From an uncultured Sphingomonas sp. (GTDB taxonomy: Bacteria > Pseudomonadota > Alphaproteobacteria > Sphingomonadales > Sphingomonadaceae), in the NCBI GenBank assembly GCA_913775975.1, contig CAJYLQ010000005.1, positions 101,287 through 165,286 of the forward strand: a stretch of DNA of 64,000 nucleotides, read 5' to 3'. The position numbers and the translations under genes are program-made. Shown here in pieces: positions 56,142 to 64,000 of this stretch (position 1 is the stretch's first letter; each line of letters begins with the position of its first letter). The notes below the pieces were generated by a model, which was not told the origin of the DNA, searched no databases, and saw nothing but the letters and a program-made list of their open reading frames with translations.

Positions 56142-57422
56142 ATGATCGCAACGCTGACCTTCGCCGCCGCGGCCGTCGCCGCCGCCACCCCCGCCCCACC
56201 GCCCTCGCCCGCCCGCCTGCGGGCTGACGTGGCGACGCTCGTCGGCTTCGGCACGCGCCATACCGCGTCCACGACGACCGATCCGCGGCGCGGCATCGGC
56301 GCCGCGCGTGACTGGGCGGCCGAGCAATTCCGCGTGATCGGCGCCTCGTGCGGCGGCTGCATCCGGGTGGAGCGGATCGAGCGGAGCTTCACCGGCCCGC
56401 GCGCGCCCGGCGGGGTGGTGGTGCAGGACGTGCTTGGCATCCAGCCGGGTCGCGACCCGAACCGGGTCGTCATCGTCGGCGCGCATATCGACAGCCGCGT
56501 CAGCGACGTCATGGACACGACCAGCGATGCCCCCGGCGCCAATGACGACGCATCGGGCGTCGCGCTGGTGCTGGAGGCGGCGCGGCTGCTCGCCGGCCGG
56601 CAATTCGACGCGACGATCGTCTACGCCGTCTTCTCCGGTGAGGAGCAGGGGCTGTGGGGGGCGACGCTGCTGGCGGACACCGCAAAGGCGCGCGGGTGGC
56701 AGGTATCCGCGATGCTCAACAACGATATCGTCGGCAACACGATCGGTCAGGGCGGCAAGCGCGAGGATCGGTACGTCCGCGTCTTTTCGGAGGGGATCCG
56801 CGCGTCGGAAGACATGGCGGGCCAGATCGCGCGGCGCGGCAATGGCGGCGAGGACGACGGCCCCAGCCGGGCGCTGGCCAAGGCGATCGACGGGATCGCC
56901 GCGAAGGGCCGGTTCGGCCTCGGCATTTTCCTAGACCGGCGCCCCGATCGCTTCGGCCGGGGCGGCGATCACGAACCGTTCCTCAAGCTCGGCTATCCCG
57001 CCGTGCGCTTTTCGGTCGCCAACGAGAATTGGGACGCGCAGCATCAGGACCTGCGGACGGAAAAGGGTGTCGTCTATGGCGATACGATCGATCGGATGGA
57101 CTTTCCGTATCTGGCGAAGGTGACCGCGATCAACGTCGCGACGCTCGCCCGGCTGGCCGCCGCCCCCGCCGCGCCGCCATCCGCGACGATCGCGGGCGCG
57201 CTTTCGCGCGACACCACCGTGACGTGGCCGGCCGTGCCCGGCGCCGTGCGGTATCGCGTGCAATGGCGGCGGACCGATTCGCCGGGCTGGACCGACACGC
57301 GAGAGGTGGTCGGCGGTACGACCACAATCCTGCGGCAGGTGCCGGTGGACGATCATTTCGTCGGGGTATCGGCGATCGGCGCGAACGGCGCCGAAAGCCT
57401 CGTCACCTTCGCCGGGCGATAG
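56142..57422 (+). CDS. Secreted M28 family aminopeptidase with C-terminal fibronectin-like domain
   Basis: A 426-residue zinc peptidase with signal peptide. Ligands: GAHIDS (H115, D117), ANDDASG (D135), catalytic EE pair in SGEEQG (E167, E168), and HEPFLKLG late. A FnIII-like module (about 340-420; TVTWPAVPGAVRYRVQWRR) follows the core. It differs from the first M28 gene in lacking a PA domain. Peptide N-terminal cleavage in the periplasm or outside is expected. Confidence 0.9.
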   Translation: MIATLTFAAAAVAAATPAPPPSPARLRADVATLVGFGTRHTASTTTDPRRGIGAARDWAAEQFRVIGASCGGCIRVERIERSFTGPRAPGGVVVQDVLGIQPGRDPNRVVIVGAHIDSRVSDVMDTTSDAPGANDDASGVALVLEAARLLAGRQFDATIVYAVFSGEEQGLWGATLLADTAKARGWQVSAMLNNDIVGNTIGQGGKREDRYVRVFSEGIRASEDMAGQIARRGNGGEDDGPSRALAKAIDGIAAKGRFGLGIFLDRRPDRFGRGGDHEPFLKLGYPAVRFSVANENWDAQHQDLRTEKGVVYGDTIDRMDFPYLAKVTAINVATLARLAAAPAAPPSATIAGALSRDTTVTWPAVPGAVRYRVQWRRTDSPGWTDTREVVGGTTTILRQVPVDDHFVGVSAIGANGAESLVTFAGR

Positions 57423-57431
57423 GGCGGCAAC

Positions 57432-57461
57432 GCCGCCCCGCGGGAGTTCAGGCGGGGCGGC
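57432..57461. terminator. Bidirectional terminator between M28 and msrC
   Basis: gccgccccgc / gcggggcggc, a perfect 10-bp stem with a 10-nt loop, 9 nt after the M28 stop in a convergent gap. Nothing further was seen in the rest of the gap. Confidence 0.65.
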
Positions 57462-57613
57462 ATCGCGAATGACACCCCGGCGGCGGGGCGGCCACTCGGC
57501 CCGATGGATATCCCTCCCCGGATGTCATCAGGTGTCCGTAACGGGCACAATACACGATGGTGCCGCCACTCGCCAGCGCGCGAAATGTCCCTGATCGGGT
57601 CGATCGGGACAGG

Positions 57614-58093
57614 TCAGATCCGTTGGGCGAGAAGCGCCGCCAGCGCCTCGCACCCGGCCGCGTCCGCCACGTCGAAGCGATCGGGGACGGGGCTGTCGAG
57701 ATCCAGCACGCCGAGCACGACGCCATCGCGGACCAGCGGCACGACCAGTTCCGACCGGCTGGCGGCGTCGCAGGCGATATGGCCGGGAAAGGCGTGAACA
57801 TCGGCCACACACTGCGTCTGCCGCGTCACCGCCGCCGTGCCGCAGACCCCCTTGCCCAGCGGGATGCGGATGCACGCCGCCTTGCCCTGGAACGGCCCCA
57901 GCACCAGCTCGCCGTCCACCACCCGATAGAATCCCGCCCAATTCAGGTCGGGCAGATATTGCCAGATGAGCGCGGATGCGTTCGCCATGTTGGCGATCCC
58001 GTCCGCCTCGCCATCCGTCAGCGCGTCGAGCGCCGCCAGCATGTCGCGATAGAGCGAAGCCTTTGTCCCGCCCGCGATATCGAATTGGTACAT
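57614..58093 (-). CDS. msrC: Free methionine-(R)-sulfoxide reductase (GAF domain)
   Basis: A 159-residue GAF-domain enzyme. Cysteines C74, C84 and C108 have the same 10 and 24 spacing as the three redox cysteines of E. coli MsrC (84, 94, 118), in CIRIPLGKGVCG and HIACDAASRSELVVPL. It reduces free Met-R-sulfoxide. Coupled to the arfB stop (TGATG). Confidence 0.92.
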   Translation of the reverse strand: MYQFDIAGGTKASLYRDMLAALDALTDGEADGIANMANASALIWQYLPDLNWAGFYRVVDGELVLGPFQGKAACIRIPLGKGVCGTAAVTRQTQCVADVHAFPGHIACDAASRSELVVPLVRDGVVLGVLDLDSPVPDRFDVADAAGCEALAALLAQRI

Positions 58094-58491
58094 CAGTCCG
58101 TCCTTACCCGGCCGCGCCCCGCCTTCACGGCGCTGCGGCCCTTCTTCTCGTCAACCCGGCGCGCCTTCGCGGCCTTTGACGGCTTGGTCTTCACCCGGCG
58201 CGCCTCCCGCTCCTCCGCCTTGGCGAGCAGTTCGGCCAGACGGTCGCGCGCATCCTGCCGGTTCGCCTCCTGCGTGCGATAGCGCCGCGCGGTCAGCACC
58301 AGCGTGCCGCTGCTCGTCAGCCGGCTGCCCGCCAGCAGCTTCAGCCGCCGATAGGTTTCGGGGTGCAACCCCAATTGGAACACGTCGACCCGCAACTGGC
58401 AGGCGGTCGCGACCTTGTTGACGTTCTGCCCGCCCGGTCCCGTCGCGGCGAGGAACCGCTCGTCGATCGCCTCGGGCGGCACGTCTACCAT
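58093..58491 (-). CDS. arfB: Peptidyl-tRNA hydrolase ArfB (ribosome rescue)
   Basis: A 132-residue release-factor-like protein with GGQ (residues 20-22) in ATGPGGQNVNKVAT, then the basic C-terminal tail (AKAEEREARRVKTKPSKAAK) that enters the mRNA channel. It rescues stalled ribosomes without a stop codon. It overlaps the RluA gene by 7 nt. Confidence 0.92.
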   Translation of the reverse strand: MVDVPPEAIDERFLAATGPGGQNVNKVATACQLRVDVFQLGLHPETYRRLKLLAGSRLTSSGTLVLTARRYRTQEANRQDARDRLAELLAKAEEREARRVKTKPSKAAKARRVDEKKGRSAVKAGRGRVRTD

Positions 58492-59120
58492 GCGCCGAAT
58501 CGCTCCGGCAGCGGCGCTTCGGCGCGGATCGGATCCTTACCGGGGCGCGGCACGACCAGCTCCGCCGCATGAAGCAGCATCCCGCCGCAATCGGGCCGGC
58601 CATAGACGGGGTCGCCGACCACCGGCACCCCCAGTCCGCTCGCCGCATGGACGCGGATCTGGTGCGTCCGGCCGGTCGCGGGGCGGAATTCGACCAGCGT
58701 CCGCCCGCCCTCGCTGCGCACCGCACGCCAGCGGGTGAGCGAAGCCTTGCCGCGATCGTCGGGCACCATCCGCCAACCCGCCTCGGCCGTGCTGACCTTC
58801 GCGAGCGGCAGCGCGATCTCTCCCTCACCTTCGACCACGCCGTCCAGCACGGCGAGGTAGCGTTTTTCGACCAAACCGGCCTCGAACGCCTGCTGGAACC
58901 GCGCCTGCGCCTTCGGATTGCGCGCCAGCAACAGGCAGCCGCTGGTATCCCGATCCAGACGATGAACCGCGACCGGCCAGCGGCGAAAGCCGAACTTCAA
59001 TGATTCGAGGTGGTTCTCCAGACTGAGGGAGCCGTCGCGCGGGGGGTCGACCGGCAGCCCGGCGGGCTTGTCGATGACCAGGGCCTCGCCGTCGATGAAC
59101 AATACGCGGTCGCCATGCAT
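58485..59120 (-). CDS. RluA-family pseudouridine synthase
   Basis: A 211-residue synthase with catalytic D56 in HRLDRDTSG and RTHQIRVHAA. No S4 domain, so it resembles the short RluA/TruC-like type that modifies rRNA or tRNA. First gene of the RluA-arfB-msrC operon, which groups translation repair and oxidative repair. Confidence 0.9.
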   Translation of the reverse strand: MHGDRVLFIDGEALVIDKPAGLPVDPPRDGSLSLENHLESLKFGFRRWPVAVHRLDRDTSGCLLLARNPKAQARFQQAFEAGLVEKRYLAVLDGVVEGEGEIALPLAKVSTAEAGWRMVPDDRGKASLTRWRAVRSEGGRTLVEFRPATGRTHQIRVHAASGLGVPVVGDPVYGRPDCGGMLLHAAELVVPRPGKDPIRAEAPLPERFGAW

Positions 59121-59170
59121 GGGCCGCTCCTTGCCACCGCGCGCGCGGGCATGCCAGAGGCGAGCGCATC

Positions 59171-59905
59171 ATGCTCGCGCTGTTATCCCTCGTCGCGCTG
59201 ACGCAAGCCCCGCTCGCGGCCCCTGCCCCGCAACCGCCCGTGCCGACGGACGGCCGGCTGCTGGGGCACTTCCCCTATGGCGAGGCGGCGGCCAGCGAAC
59301 TGGTCGACGCGCCGCCCGGCTTTGGCCTGCATGCCTGCCGCATCCGGCGCGACGTCTATCCCGATCTCGTCCGGCTGCTCGCCGCCGCGGCCGCCGATCC
59401 GCGCACGGGCGGCACGATCCGCGGCCTGTCATGCCATCGCTCCATCCCGCGTCAGGGCGGCCTGTTCCGATCGGGCGGAGACGATGCGGCGGATCGCGCC
59501 ATCTCCGTCGCGCCGCCCGGCCATACCGAGCACAGCACCGGCTATGCGATCGACTTCGCGATCCGCCCCGCCGCCGGCTGTCCGGATGCGGAGGCGTGCA
59601 TGGCGATCCTGCCGGCCGCGCGCTGGCTGCGCGAGAATGCGCCGAGATACGGCTTCGAGTTGAGCTTTCCGCCCGGCAACCGTCAGGGCGTGAAGTGGGA
59701 ACCGTGGCATTGGCGCTGGGTGGGCGCGAGCGCGGATGCGCCCGGCGCCGCCCGCGCGCGCTTCACCTTCGAAAAGGCGCGCGCGGCGTTTCCCGCGGAG
59801 CCCGGCATCTACCCCCCGCTGCGGATCGTCCTGCTGCGCCAGCCCGACCCGCCGGTGATCGCGCCCCCGCCCGCTCCGCAGAAAGGCAAGCGGCGCCGGC
59901 GCTGA
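59171..59905 (+). CDS. Exported M15 (VanY-type) D-alanyl-D-alanine carboxypeptidase
   Basis: A 244-residue protein with a signal peptide and the M15 zinc motifs: H121 and D128 in EHSTGYAIDFAI, catalytic E177 and H180 in WEPWHWR. It trims peptidoglycan peptides in the periplasm. A basic KGKRRRR tail ends it. Divergent from the RluA gene (50 nt). Confidence 0.88.
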   Translation: MLALLSLVALTQAPLAAPAPQPPVPTDGRLLGHFPYGEAAASELVDAPPGFGLHACRIRRDVYPDLVRLLAAAAADPRTGGTIRGLSCHRSIPRQGGLFRSGGDDAADRAISVAPPGHTEHSTGYAIDFAIRPAAGCPDAEACMAILPAARWLRENAPRYGFELSFPPGNRQGVKWEPWHWRWVGASADAPGAARARFTFEKARAAFPAEPGIYPPLRIVLLRQPDPPVIAPPPAPQKGKRRRR

Positions 59906-59909
59906 CGCG

Positions 59910-61154
59910 TCAGGCCAATTCCACCTGCGCCGTCTCGTACCCGGCATTGCGAAGCGCGGCGATCAGCCGGTCGAGATGCGCGCGGTCGCGCGTCTCGCAC
60001 TCGATATCGGTGATGAGCCCCTTGGCCGGCAGCGTCGTGAAGACCCGCTGGTGATAGACCTCGATGATGTTCACCCGCTCCTGATCGAACAGGCGGGCGA
60101 CATGGAACAGTGCACCCGGCTGGTCCTGCAATCGGATGCGGAGCCGCGCGAGGCGGCCCGAGCGCGCCAGATCGCGCAGCAGCACATTGGCGAGCAACCG
60201 CGTATCGATATTGCCGCCGCACAGCACGACACCCACCGTCTTGCCCGCGAACCGCCCCGGATGCGCCAGCAGCGCCGCCAGCCCGGCCGCGCCGGCGCCC
60301 TCCACCACCGTCTTTTCGATCTGGAGGAGCAGGCTGACCGCCTCTTCCAGGCTGCGCTCGCTGACGAGCAGGATGTCGTCGACCAGCGCGGCGACCATGC
60401 GCGCGGTGATGCCGCCCGGCTCCTTCACCGCGATACCCTCGGCCAGCGTATCGCCGGCACAGGGCATGTCCGTGCCGTTGATGCGATTGTACATGGAGGG
60501 GAACAGTTCCGCCTCCACGCCGATCACCTCGACGGGCCGCCCCTGCGCCCGCGCGACCGTCGCCATGCCGGAGATAAGGCCGCCGCCACCGATCGGCGTA
60601 ATGAGCGTGTCGATCGCGGGCACGTCCTCGAACATCTCGATCGCGACGGTGCCCTGCCCGGCGATGATCCGGGGATCGTCGAACGGGTGGACGAAGGTGT
60701 AGCCGCGCTCCCCCTCCAGCACGCGGGCATGAGCGTAGGCTGCGTCGAACGTATCGCCCTCCAGCACTACGGTCGCGCCATGCCCCTCGGTCTGCACCAC
60801 CTTCACCGTCGGTGTGTTGCGCGGCATCACGATCGTCGCGGGCACGCCCAGCCGGTTGGCGTGATAGGCCAGCCCCTGCGCATGGTTGCCGGCCGATGCG
60901 GCGATCACGCCCTTCGCCTTCGCCGCCTCCGACAGTTGCAGCAGCGTATTGAGCGCGCCGCGTTCCTTGTAGGCGGCGGTGAACTGGAGATTTTCGAACT
61001 TCAGATAGACGGTCGCGCCGGTCAGTTGCGACAGTGTGCGGCTGATCAGCGTCGGCGTGCGCACGATCGCGTCGCGAATGCGGGCATGGGCCGCGGTGAC
61101 GTCGTGGAGGGTCACGGGCAGGCCCGCGTCGTCTTGCTTGATCCGAGTTGCCAT
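59910..61154 (-). CDS. ilvA: Threonine ammonia-lyase with C-terminal ACT domain
   Basis: A 414-residue PLP enzyme: K63 in AAYKERGAL forms the Schiff base, ASAGNHAQG binds the carboxylate, GGGGL the phosphate. A single ACT-like domain follows from about 330 (QDQPGALFHVARLF; VFTTLPAKGLITDIE). This short form is closer to the catabolic/TdcB-like type with one ACT domain. It converts threonine to 2-oxobutyrate for isoleucine. Its start is 43 nt from the divergent amidohydrolase. Confidence 0.92.
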   Translation of the reverse strand: MATRIKQDDAGLPVTLHDVTAAHARIRDAIVRTPTLISRTLSQLTGATVYLKFENLQFTAAYKERGALNTLLQLSEAAKAKGVIAASAGNHAQGLAYHANRLGVPATIVMPRNTPTVKVVQTEGHGATVVLEGDTFDAAYAHARVLEGERGYTFVHPFDDPRIIAGQGTVAIEMFEDVPAIDTLITPIGGGGLISGMATVARAQGRPVEVIGVEAELFPSMYNRINGTDMPCAGDTLAEGIAVKEPGGITARMVAALVDDILLVSERSLEEAVSLLLQIEKTVVEGAGAAGLAALLAHPGRFAGKTVGVVLCGGNIDTRLLANVLLRDLARSGRLARLRIRLQDQPGALFHVARLFDQERVNIIEVYHQRVFTTLPAKGLITDIECETRDRAHLDRLIAALRNAGYETAQVELA

Positions 61155-61197
61155 CCCGACGCGTTAGACCGTCTGGCGCGGTTGGGGAACACCGCTT

Positions 61198-62868
61198 ATG
61201 CCACCCGGCATGGCAAACCGTTTGACCCTGCTTTTCCTGTCCGCCGCCGCGCTGCTGGCCCCCGGCGCCGCCCATGCCGAGGCGCTGGTCGACAATGTCG
61301 CGGGGATCACGCTGGACGCCGATGGCAAGGTCGTACGCTTCACCGGGCTGCTGATGACGCCCGATGGCAAGGTGGTGAAATTGCTCGGCCCGAAGGACAA
61401 GCGGCCCGACCGGCTGGACTGGCGCGCCGACATGAAGGGGCGCGTCCTGATGCCCGGCTTCGTCGACGCGCACGGCCACGTCATGGAACTGGGCTTCCGC
61501 CAGCTGGAGCTGGACCTGTCCGGCACCCGCTCGCTGGACGAGGCGAAGGCGCGGATCGCCGCCTATGTCGCCGCCAATCCCGAGCGCAAGTGGATCCTGG
61601 GCGGTGGCTGGAACCAGGAAACCTGGGGCCTGGGCCGCTTTCCCACCGCCGCCGATTTGGACGCGGTGACTGGCGACAAGCCCGTCTTCCTGACCCGGAT
61701 CGACGGCCATGCCGGCTGGGCAAACAGCGCCGCGCTGCGCGAGGCGGGCGTGACCGCGACGACGAAGGCACCGGCAGGTGGCCGGATCGAGAAGGGGCCG
61801 GGCGGGCGCCCCGCCGGCGTGTTCGTCGACGCCGCGCAGGACCTTATCATGAAGGTGGTGCCGCAGCCGTTGCCCAAGGAACGCGACGTCGCGCTCGTGA
61901 AGGCGCAGGCGCTACTGCTGTCGCTGGGCATCACCGCGACCGCCGACATGGGCACCAGCATCGACGACTGGCTCAGCTATCGGCGGATGGCGGACGTGAA
62001 CGGGCTTCGCGTGCGCATCGTCAGCTATGGCGCGGGGATCGACGTGACGACGCGGATCGGCGGCACCGGGCCGACGCCGTGGCTGTATGGCGACCGGCTG
62101 CGGCTGGCGGGCGTGAAGCTGTACGGCGACGGCGCGCTCGGCTCGCGCGGGGCGTGGCTGAAGGCGCCCTATGCCGATGCGGCCGGTGAGCAGGGGCTGG
62201 GCTTCCAGACCGACACGGTGCTGCGCAACCTGATGAGCCGCGCGGCGATGGACAAGTATCAGGTCGCCGTCCACGCGATCGGCGACCGCGCCAACGCGCA
62301 GGTGCTGGGCGCGATCGACGAGCTGGTCGAAACCTACAAGGGTGATCGCCGCTGGCGGATCGAACATGCGCAGATCGTCGATCCGACCGACCTGCCGCGC
62401 TTCGGCAGGAACGGCATCATCGCTTCCATGCAGCCGGTCCACCAGACCAGCGACCGGATCATGGCGGAGGCGCGGCTTGGCCCGGCGCGACTTGCGGGCG
62501 CCTATGCGTGGAGATCCATGCTGGCTAACGGTGCGAAGCTGGCGTTCGGCTCCGACTATCCGGTCGAGAGCCCCGATCCGTTCGCGGGCTGGGCCGCCGC
62601 CTTCACCCGGCAGGGCGCGGACGGAATGCCGCCGGGCGGCTGGCATCCCGAAGAGGCGTTGACGCGCGAACAGGCGTGGCAGGCGTTCACGCAGGGCGGC
62701 GCCTATGCGGCGTTCGCGGAGGACAAGTTCGGGCGGCTGGCACCGGGCCAGCGCGCCGACTTCATCATCGTCGATCGCGATCCGCTCGCCGCGACACCGG
62801 CCGACCTGCGGGCGACGAAGGTGCAGGAAACCTGGGTCGGCGGCGAGAAGGTGTGGGAGCGGAAGTGA
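61198..62868 (+). CDS. Exported amidohydrolase of the YtcJ type
   Basis: A 556-residue metal-dependent hydrolase with signal peptide (AHA-EAL). Metal-site motifs: DAHGHVMELG, KLYGDGALGSRG (likely carboxylated or bridging Lys), VHAIGDRAN, IEHAQ, and FGSDYPVESPDP. A second ATG at 61210 (MANRLTLL) may be the true start. Substrate unknown; N-acyl or formamide hydrolysis is possible. Confidence 0.88.
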   Translation: MPPGMANRLTLLFLSAAALLAPGAAHAEALVDNVAGITLDADGKVVRFTGLLMTPDGKVVKLLGPKDKRPDRLDWRADMKGRVLMPGFVDAHGHVMELGFRQLELDLSGTRSLDEAKARIAAYVAANPERKWILGGGWNQETWGLGRFPTAADLDAVTGDKPVFLTRIDGHAGWANSAALREAGVTATTKAPAGGRIEKGPGGRPAGVFVDAAQDLIMKVVPQPLPKERDVALVKAQALLLSLGITATADMGTSIDDWLSYRRMADVNGLRVRIVSYGAGIDVTTRIGGTGPTPWLYGDRLRLAGVKLYGDGALGSRGAWLKAPYADAAGEQGLGFQTDTVLRNLMSRAAMDKYQVAVHAIGDRANAQVLGAIDELVETYKGDRRWRIEHAQIVDPTDLPRFGRNGIIASMQPVHQTSDRIMAEARLGPARLAGAYAWRSMLANGAKLAFGSDYPVESPDPFAGWAAAFTRQGADGMPPGGWHPEEALTREQAWQAFTQGGAYAAFAEDKFGRLAPGQRADFIIVDRDPLAATPADLRATKVQETWVGGEKVWERK

Positions 62869-62884
62869 CCGCTCTAACGCCGCT

Positions 62885-62986
62885 GGTCCTGAGGGAAGGC
62901 CGAGCGCAGTCGAAGCCTCATCTCGAAAAACAGGTGCTTCGAGACGGCATTTCGACTTCGCTTAGTGCCTCCTCAGCACGAACGGA
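62885..62986. repeat. Sphingomonad intergenic REP-like repeat
   Basis: Contains ggtcctgaggga, gcagtcgaagcc, gtgcttcgaga and cagcacgaacgga, the vocabulary of the dispersed palindromic repeats (GTGCTGAGCTTGTCGAAG type) common between sphingomonad genes. It fills the gap between the convergent amidohydrolase and ctrA genes and may aid termination. One copy only in this window, so the call rests on recall of the family. Confidence 0.45.
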
Positions 62987-63007
62987 CATAGCGGCAAGGA
63001 GGGGGCA

Positions 63008-63709
63008 TCAGGCGACCGCCGCAGCGTTCACCTCGTCGGGTTCGCGCAGCACATAGCCACGGCCCCAGACCGTCTCGATGTAATTCTCGCCGTCGCAGGC
63101 CAGGCTCAGCTTCTTGCGCAGCTTGCAGATGAAGACGTCGATGATCTTCAGTTCCGGCTCGTCCATCCCGCCATACAGGTGGTTGAGGAACATTTCCTTG
63201 GTCAGCGTGGTGCCCTTGCGGAGCGACAGCAGCTCCAGCATCGCATATTCCTTGCCGGTCAGATGGACGCGGGCGCCATCGACCTCGACCGTCTTGGCAT
63301 CCAGGTTCACCGCCAGCTTGCCGGTGCGGATGACCGACTGCGAATGCCCCTTCGACCGGCGGACCACGGCGTGGATGCGGGCGATCAGCTCCTCGCGGTG
63401 GAACGGCTTCGTGACATAATCGTCGGCGCCGAAGCCGAAGCTGCGCACCTTCGAATCCATCTCACTGACGCCGGACAGGATCAACACCGGCGTCGTCACC
63501 CGCGCGACGCGCAGTTTCTTCAGCACGTCATAGCCGTGCATGTCGGGCAGGTTCAGGTCGAGCAGGATGATGTCGTAATCATACAGCTTGCCCAGATCGA
63601 GGCCTTCTTCGCCCAGATCGGTCGTGTAGATATTGAACCCTTCGGTCGTCAGCATCAGCTCGATCGCCTTGGCGGTCGTCGGCTCGTCTTCGATCAACAG
63701 CACGCGCAT
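63008..63709 (-). CDS. ctrA: Cell-cycle response regulator CtrA
   Basis: A 233-residue master regulator. Receiver with IEDE and D51 (same position as Caulobacter), [10 protein letters not shown]; the winged helix [17 protein letters not shown] and [13 protein letters not shown] with TVWGRGYVL at the end are diagnostic. It binds TTAA-N7-TTAAC sites and controls replication, division and motility. Start [12 protein letters not shown] at 63709. A CtrA-like site lies 81 nt upstream, suggesting autoregulation. Confidence 0.96.
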   Translation of the reverse strand: MRVLLIEDEPTTAKAIELMLTTEGFNIYTTDLGEEGLDLGKLYDYDIILLDLNLPDMHGYDVLKKLRVARVTTPVLILSGVSEMDSKVRSFGFGADDYVTKPFHREELIARIHAVVRRSKGHSQSVIRTGKLAVNLDAKTVEVDGARVHLTGKEYAMLELLSLRKGTTLTKEMFLNHLYGGMDEPELKIIDVFICKLRKKLSLACDGENYIETVWGRGYVLREPDEVNAAAVA

Positions 63710-63789
63710 GGGCAGTCCCCGGTTTCGCGGCACGCGTTCCTATTTGCGCGCGACCAAAACATTAACGTAAACACCTCTGAACGCAAAAG

Positions 63790-63805
63790 GTTAATTTCTG
63801 ACTAA
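63790..63805 (-). promoter_or_regulatory. Candidate CtrA binding site upstream of ctrA
   Basis: On the minus strand TTAG-N7-TTAAC, one mismatch to TTAA-N7-TTAAC. A further TTAAC half-site lies at 63762-63766. The setting is the A/T-rich ctrA promoter region. Confidence 0.5.
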
Positions 63806-63859
63806 TGGAAAACGTTCCGTGAAATCCGTTGGTTAAAAAGATCAGTCTGATTTCGCTGG

Positions 63860-64000
63860 CTAATCGCGGGGACAGGCGCTGCGGAACCGCGCGGAAAGAA
63901 ACTCGATCAGTACCGCGACGCGCGCCGGACGTAGCGTGCCGGGCGGGGTGAGCAGATGGAGCGCGACCGCACCGCTCGACCAGTCCGGCAGGACCGGCTC
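63860..64000 (-). CDS. LysR-family regulator, C-terminal end
   Basis: The last 46 codons of a gene cut by the window edge. VLPDW and HLLTPPG, followed by [16 protein letters not shown], are the usual C-terminal signature of LysR proteins of the CrgA/DsdC-like group. No DNA-binding part is visible. Confidence 0.75.
   Translation of the reverse strand, partial: EPVLPDWSSGAVALHLLTPPGTLRPARVAVLIEFLSARFRSACPRD

Overview
The window looks like chromosome from a Sphingomonas-type alphaproteobacterium (Sphingomonadaceae). Coding DNA is very G+C-rich. It carries an essential-type ctrA with a CtrA-like site upstream, alphaproteobacterial PstC/PstA proteins with long N-terminal extensions, a DUF2794 gene, many exported proteins with A-Q signal cleavage sites, and a TonB-dependent receptor. 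Most of it is ordinary core genome; one region, between a tRNA-Pro gene and 13435, is foreign.

Layout. 1-7972: dapA (cut by the window edge), lytic transglycosylase, greB, an NYN-LOTUS protein, the ABC-F factor ettA, an M28 peptidase and a small lipoprotein with two tandem terminators. 8052-8248: two tRNAs. 8231-13435: a decayed 5.2-kb island flanked by a 20-bp direct repeat of the tRNA-Pro 3' end. It holds an integrase stump joined by deletion to a helicase/nuclease (Res-like) missing its N-terminus, then a low-G+C three-gene operon (ParA ATPase, 126-aa protein, 248-aa HEPN-like protein) whose genes overlap by ATGA. 13692-19051: periplasmic GH2 beta-galactosidase with a possible FadR/GntR operator, then three small genes including a PPP-type phosphatase. 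19115-22745: Pit phosphate transporter, a Nudix-DUF47 fusion and a phospholipase D-like enzyme. 22989-26772: DUF4173 membrane protein with a two-component system.

26831-30236: a self-contained ECF sigma/anti-sigma unit divergent from a secreted subtilase and a secreted protein of 11-residue repeats. All three promoters share GGATGR-N16-CGTT, and two of them overlap head to head in one inverted repeat. 30347-37251: TonB-dependent receptor, ENPP-like phosphodiesterase lipoprotein, and a deacetylase/membrane-protein/glycosyltransferase cluster. 37292-40682: dinB, a ROK sugar kinase and glmU. 40745-48582: gph-phoR-pstSCAB-phoU-phoB, the phosphate-starvation operon, with a Pho-box-like site over the phoR stop codon. 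48905-62868: housekeeping and stress genes (cysE, TSUP exporter, oxyR, FAS1 protein, moaDE, pgsA, MFS transporter, second M28 peptidase, msrC, arfB, RluA-type synthase, M15 peptidase, threonine ammonia-lyase, amidohydrolase). 63008-64000: ctrA and the C-terminus of a LysR regulator.

The candidates for undescribed biology are the island's ParA/126-aa/248-aa operon, the ECF-subtilase-repeat-protein regulon, and the Nudix-DUF47 fusion beside Pit. All functional statements rest on reading sequence by eye; no database search was run.
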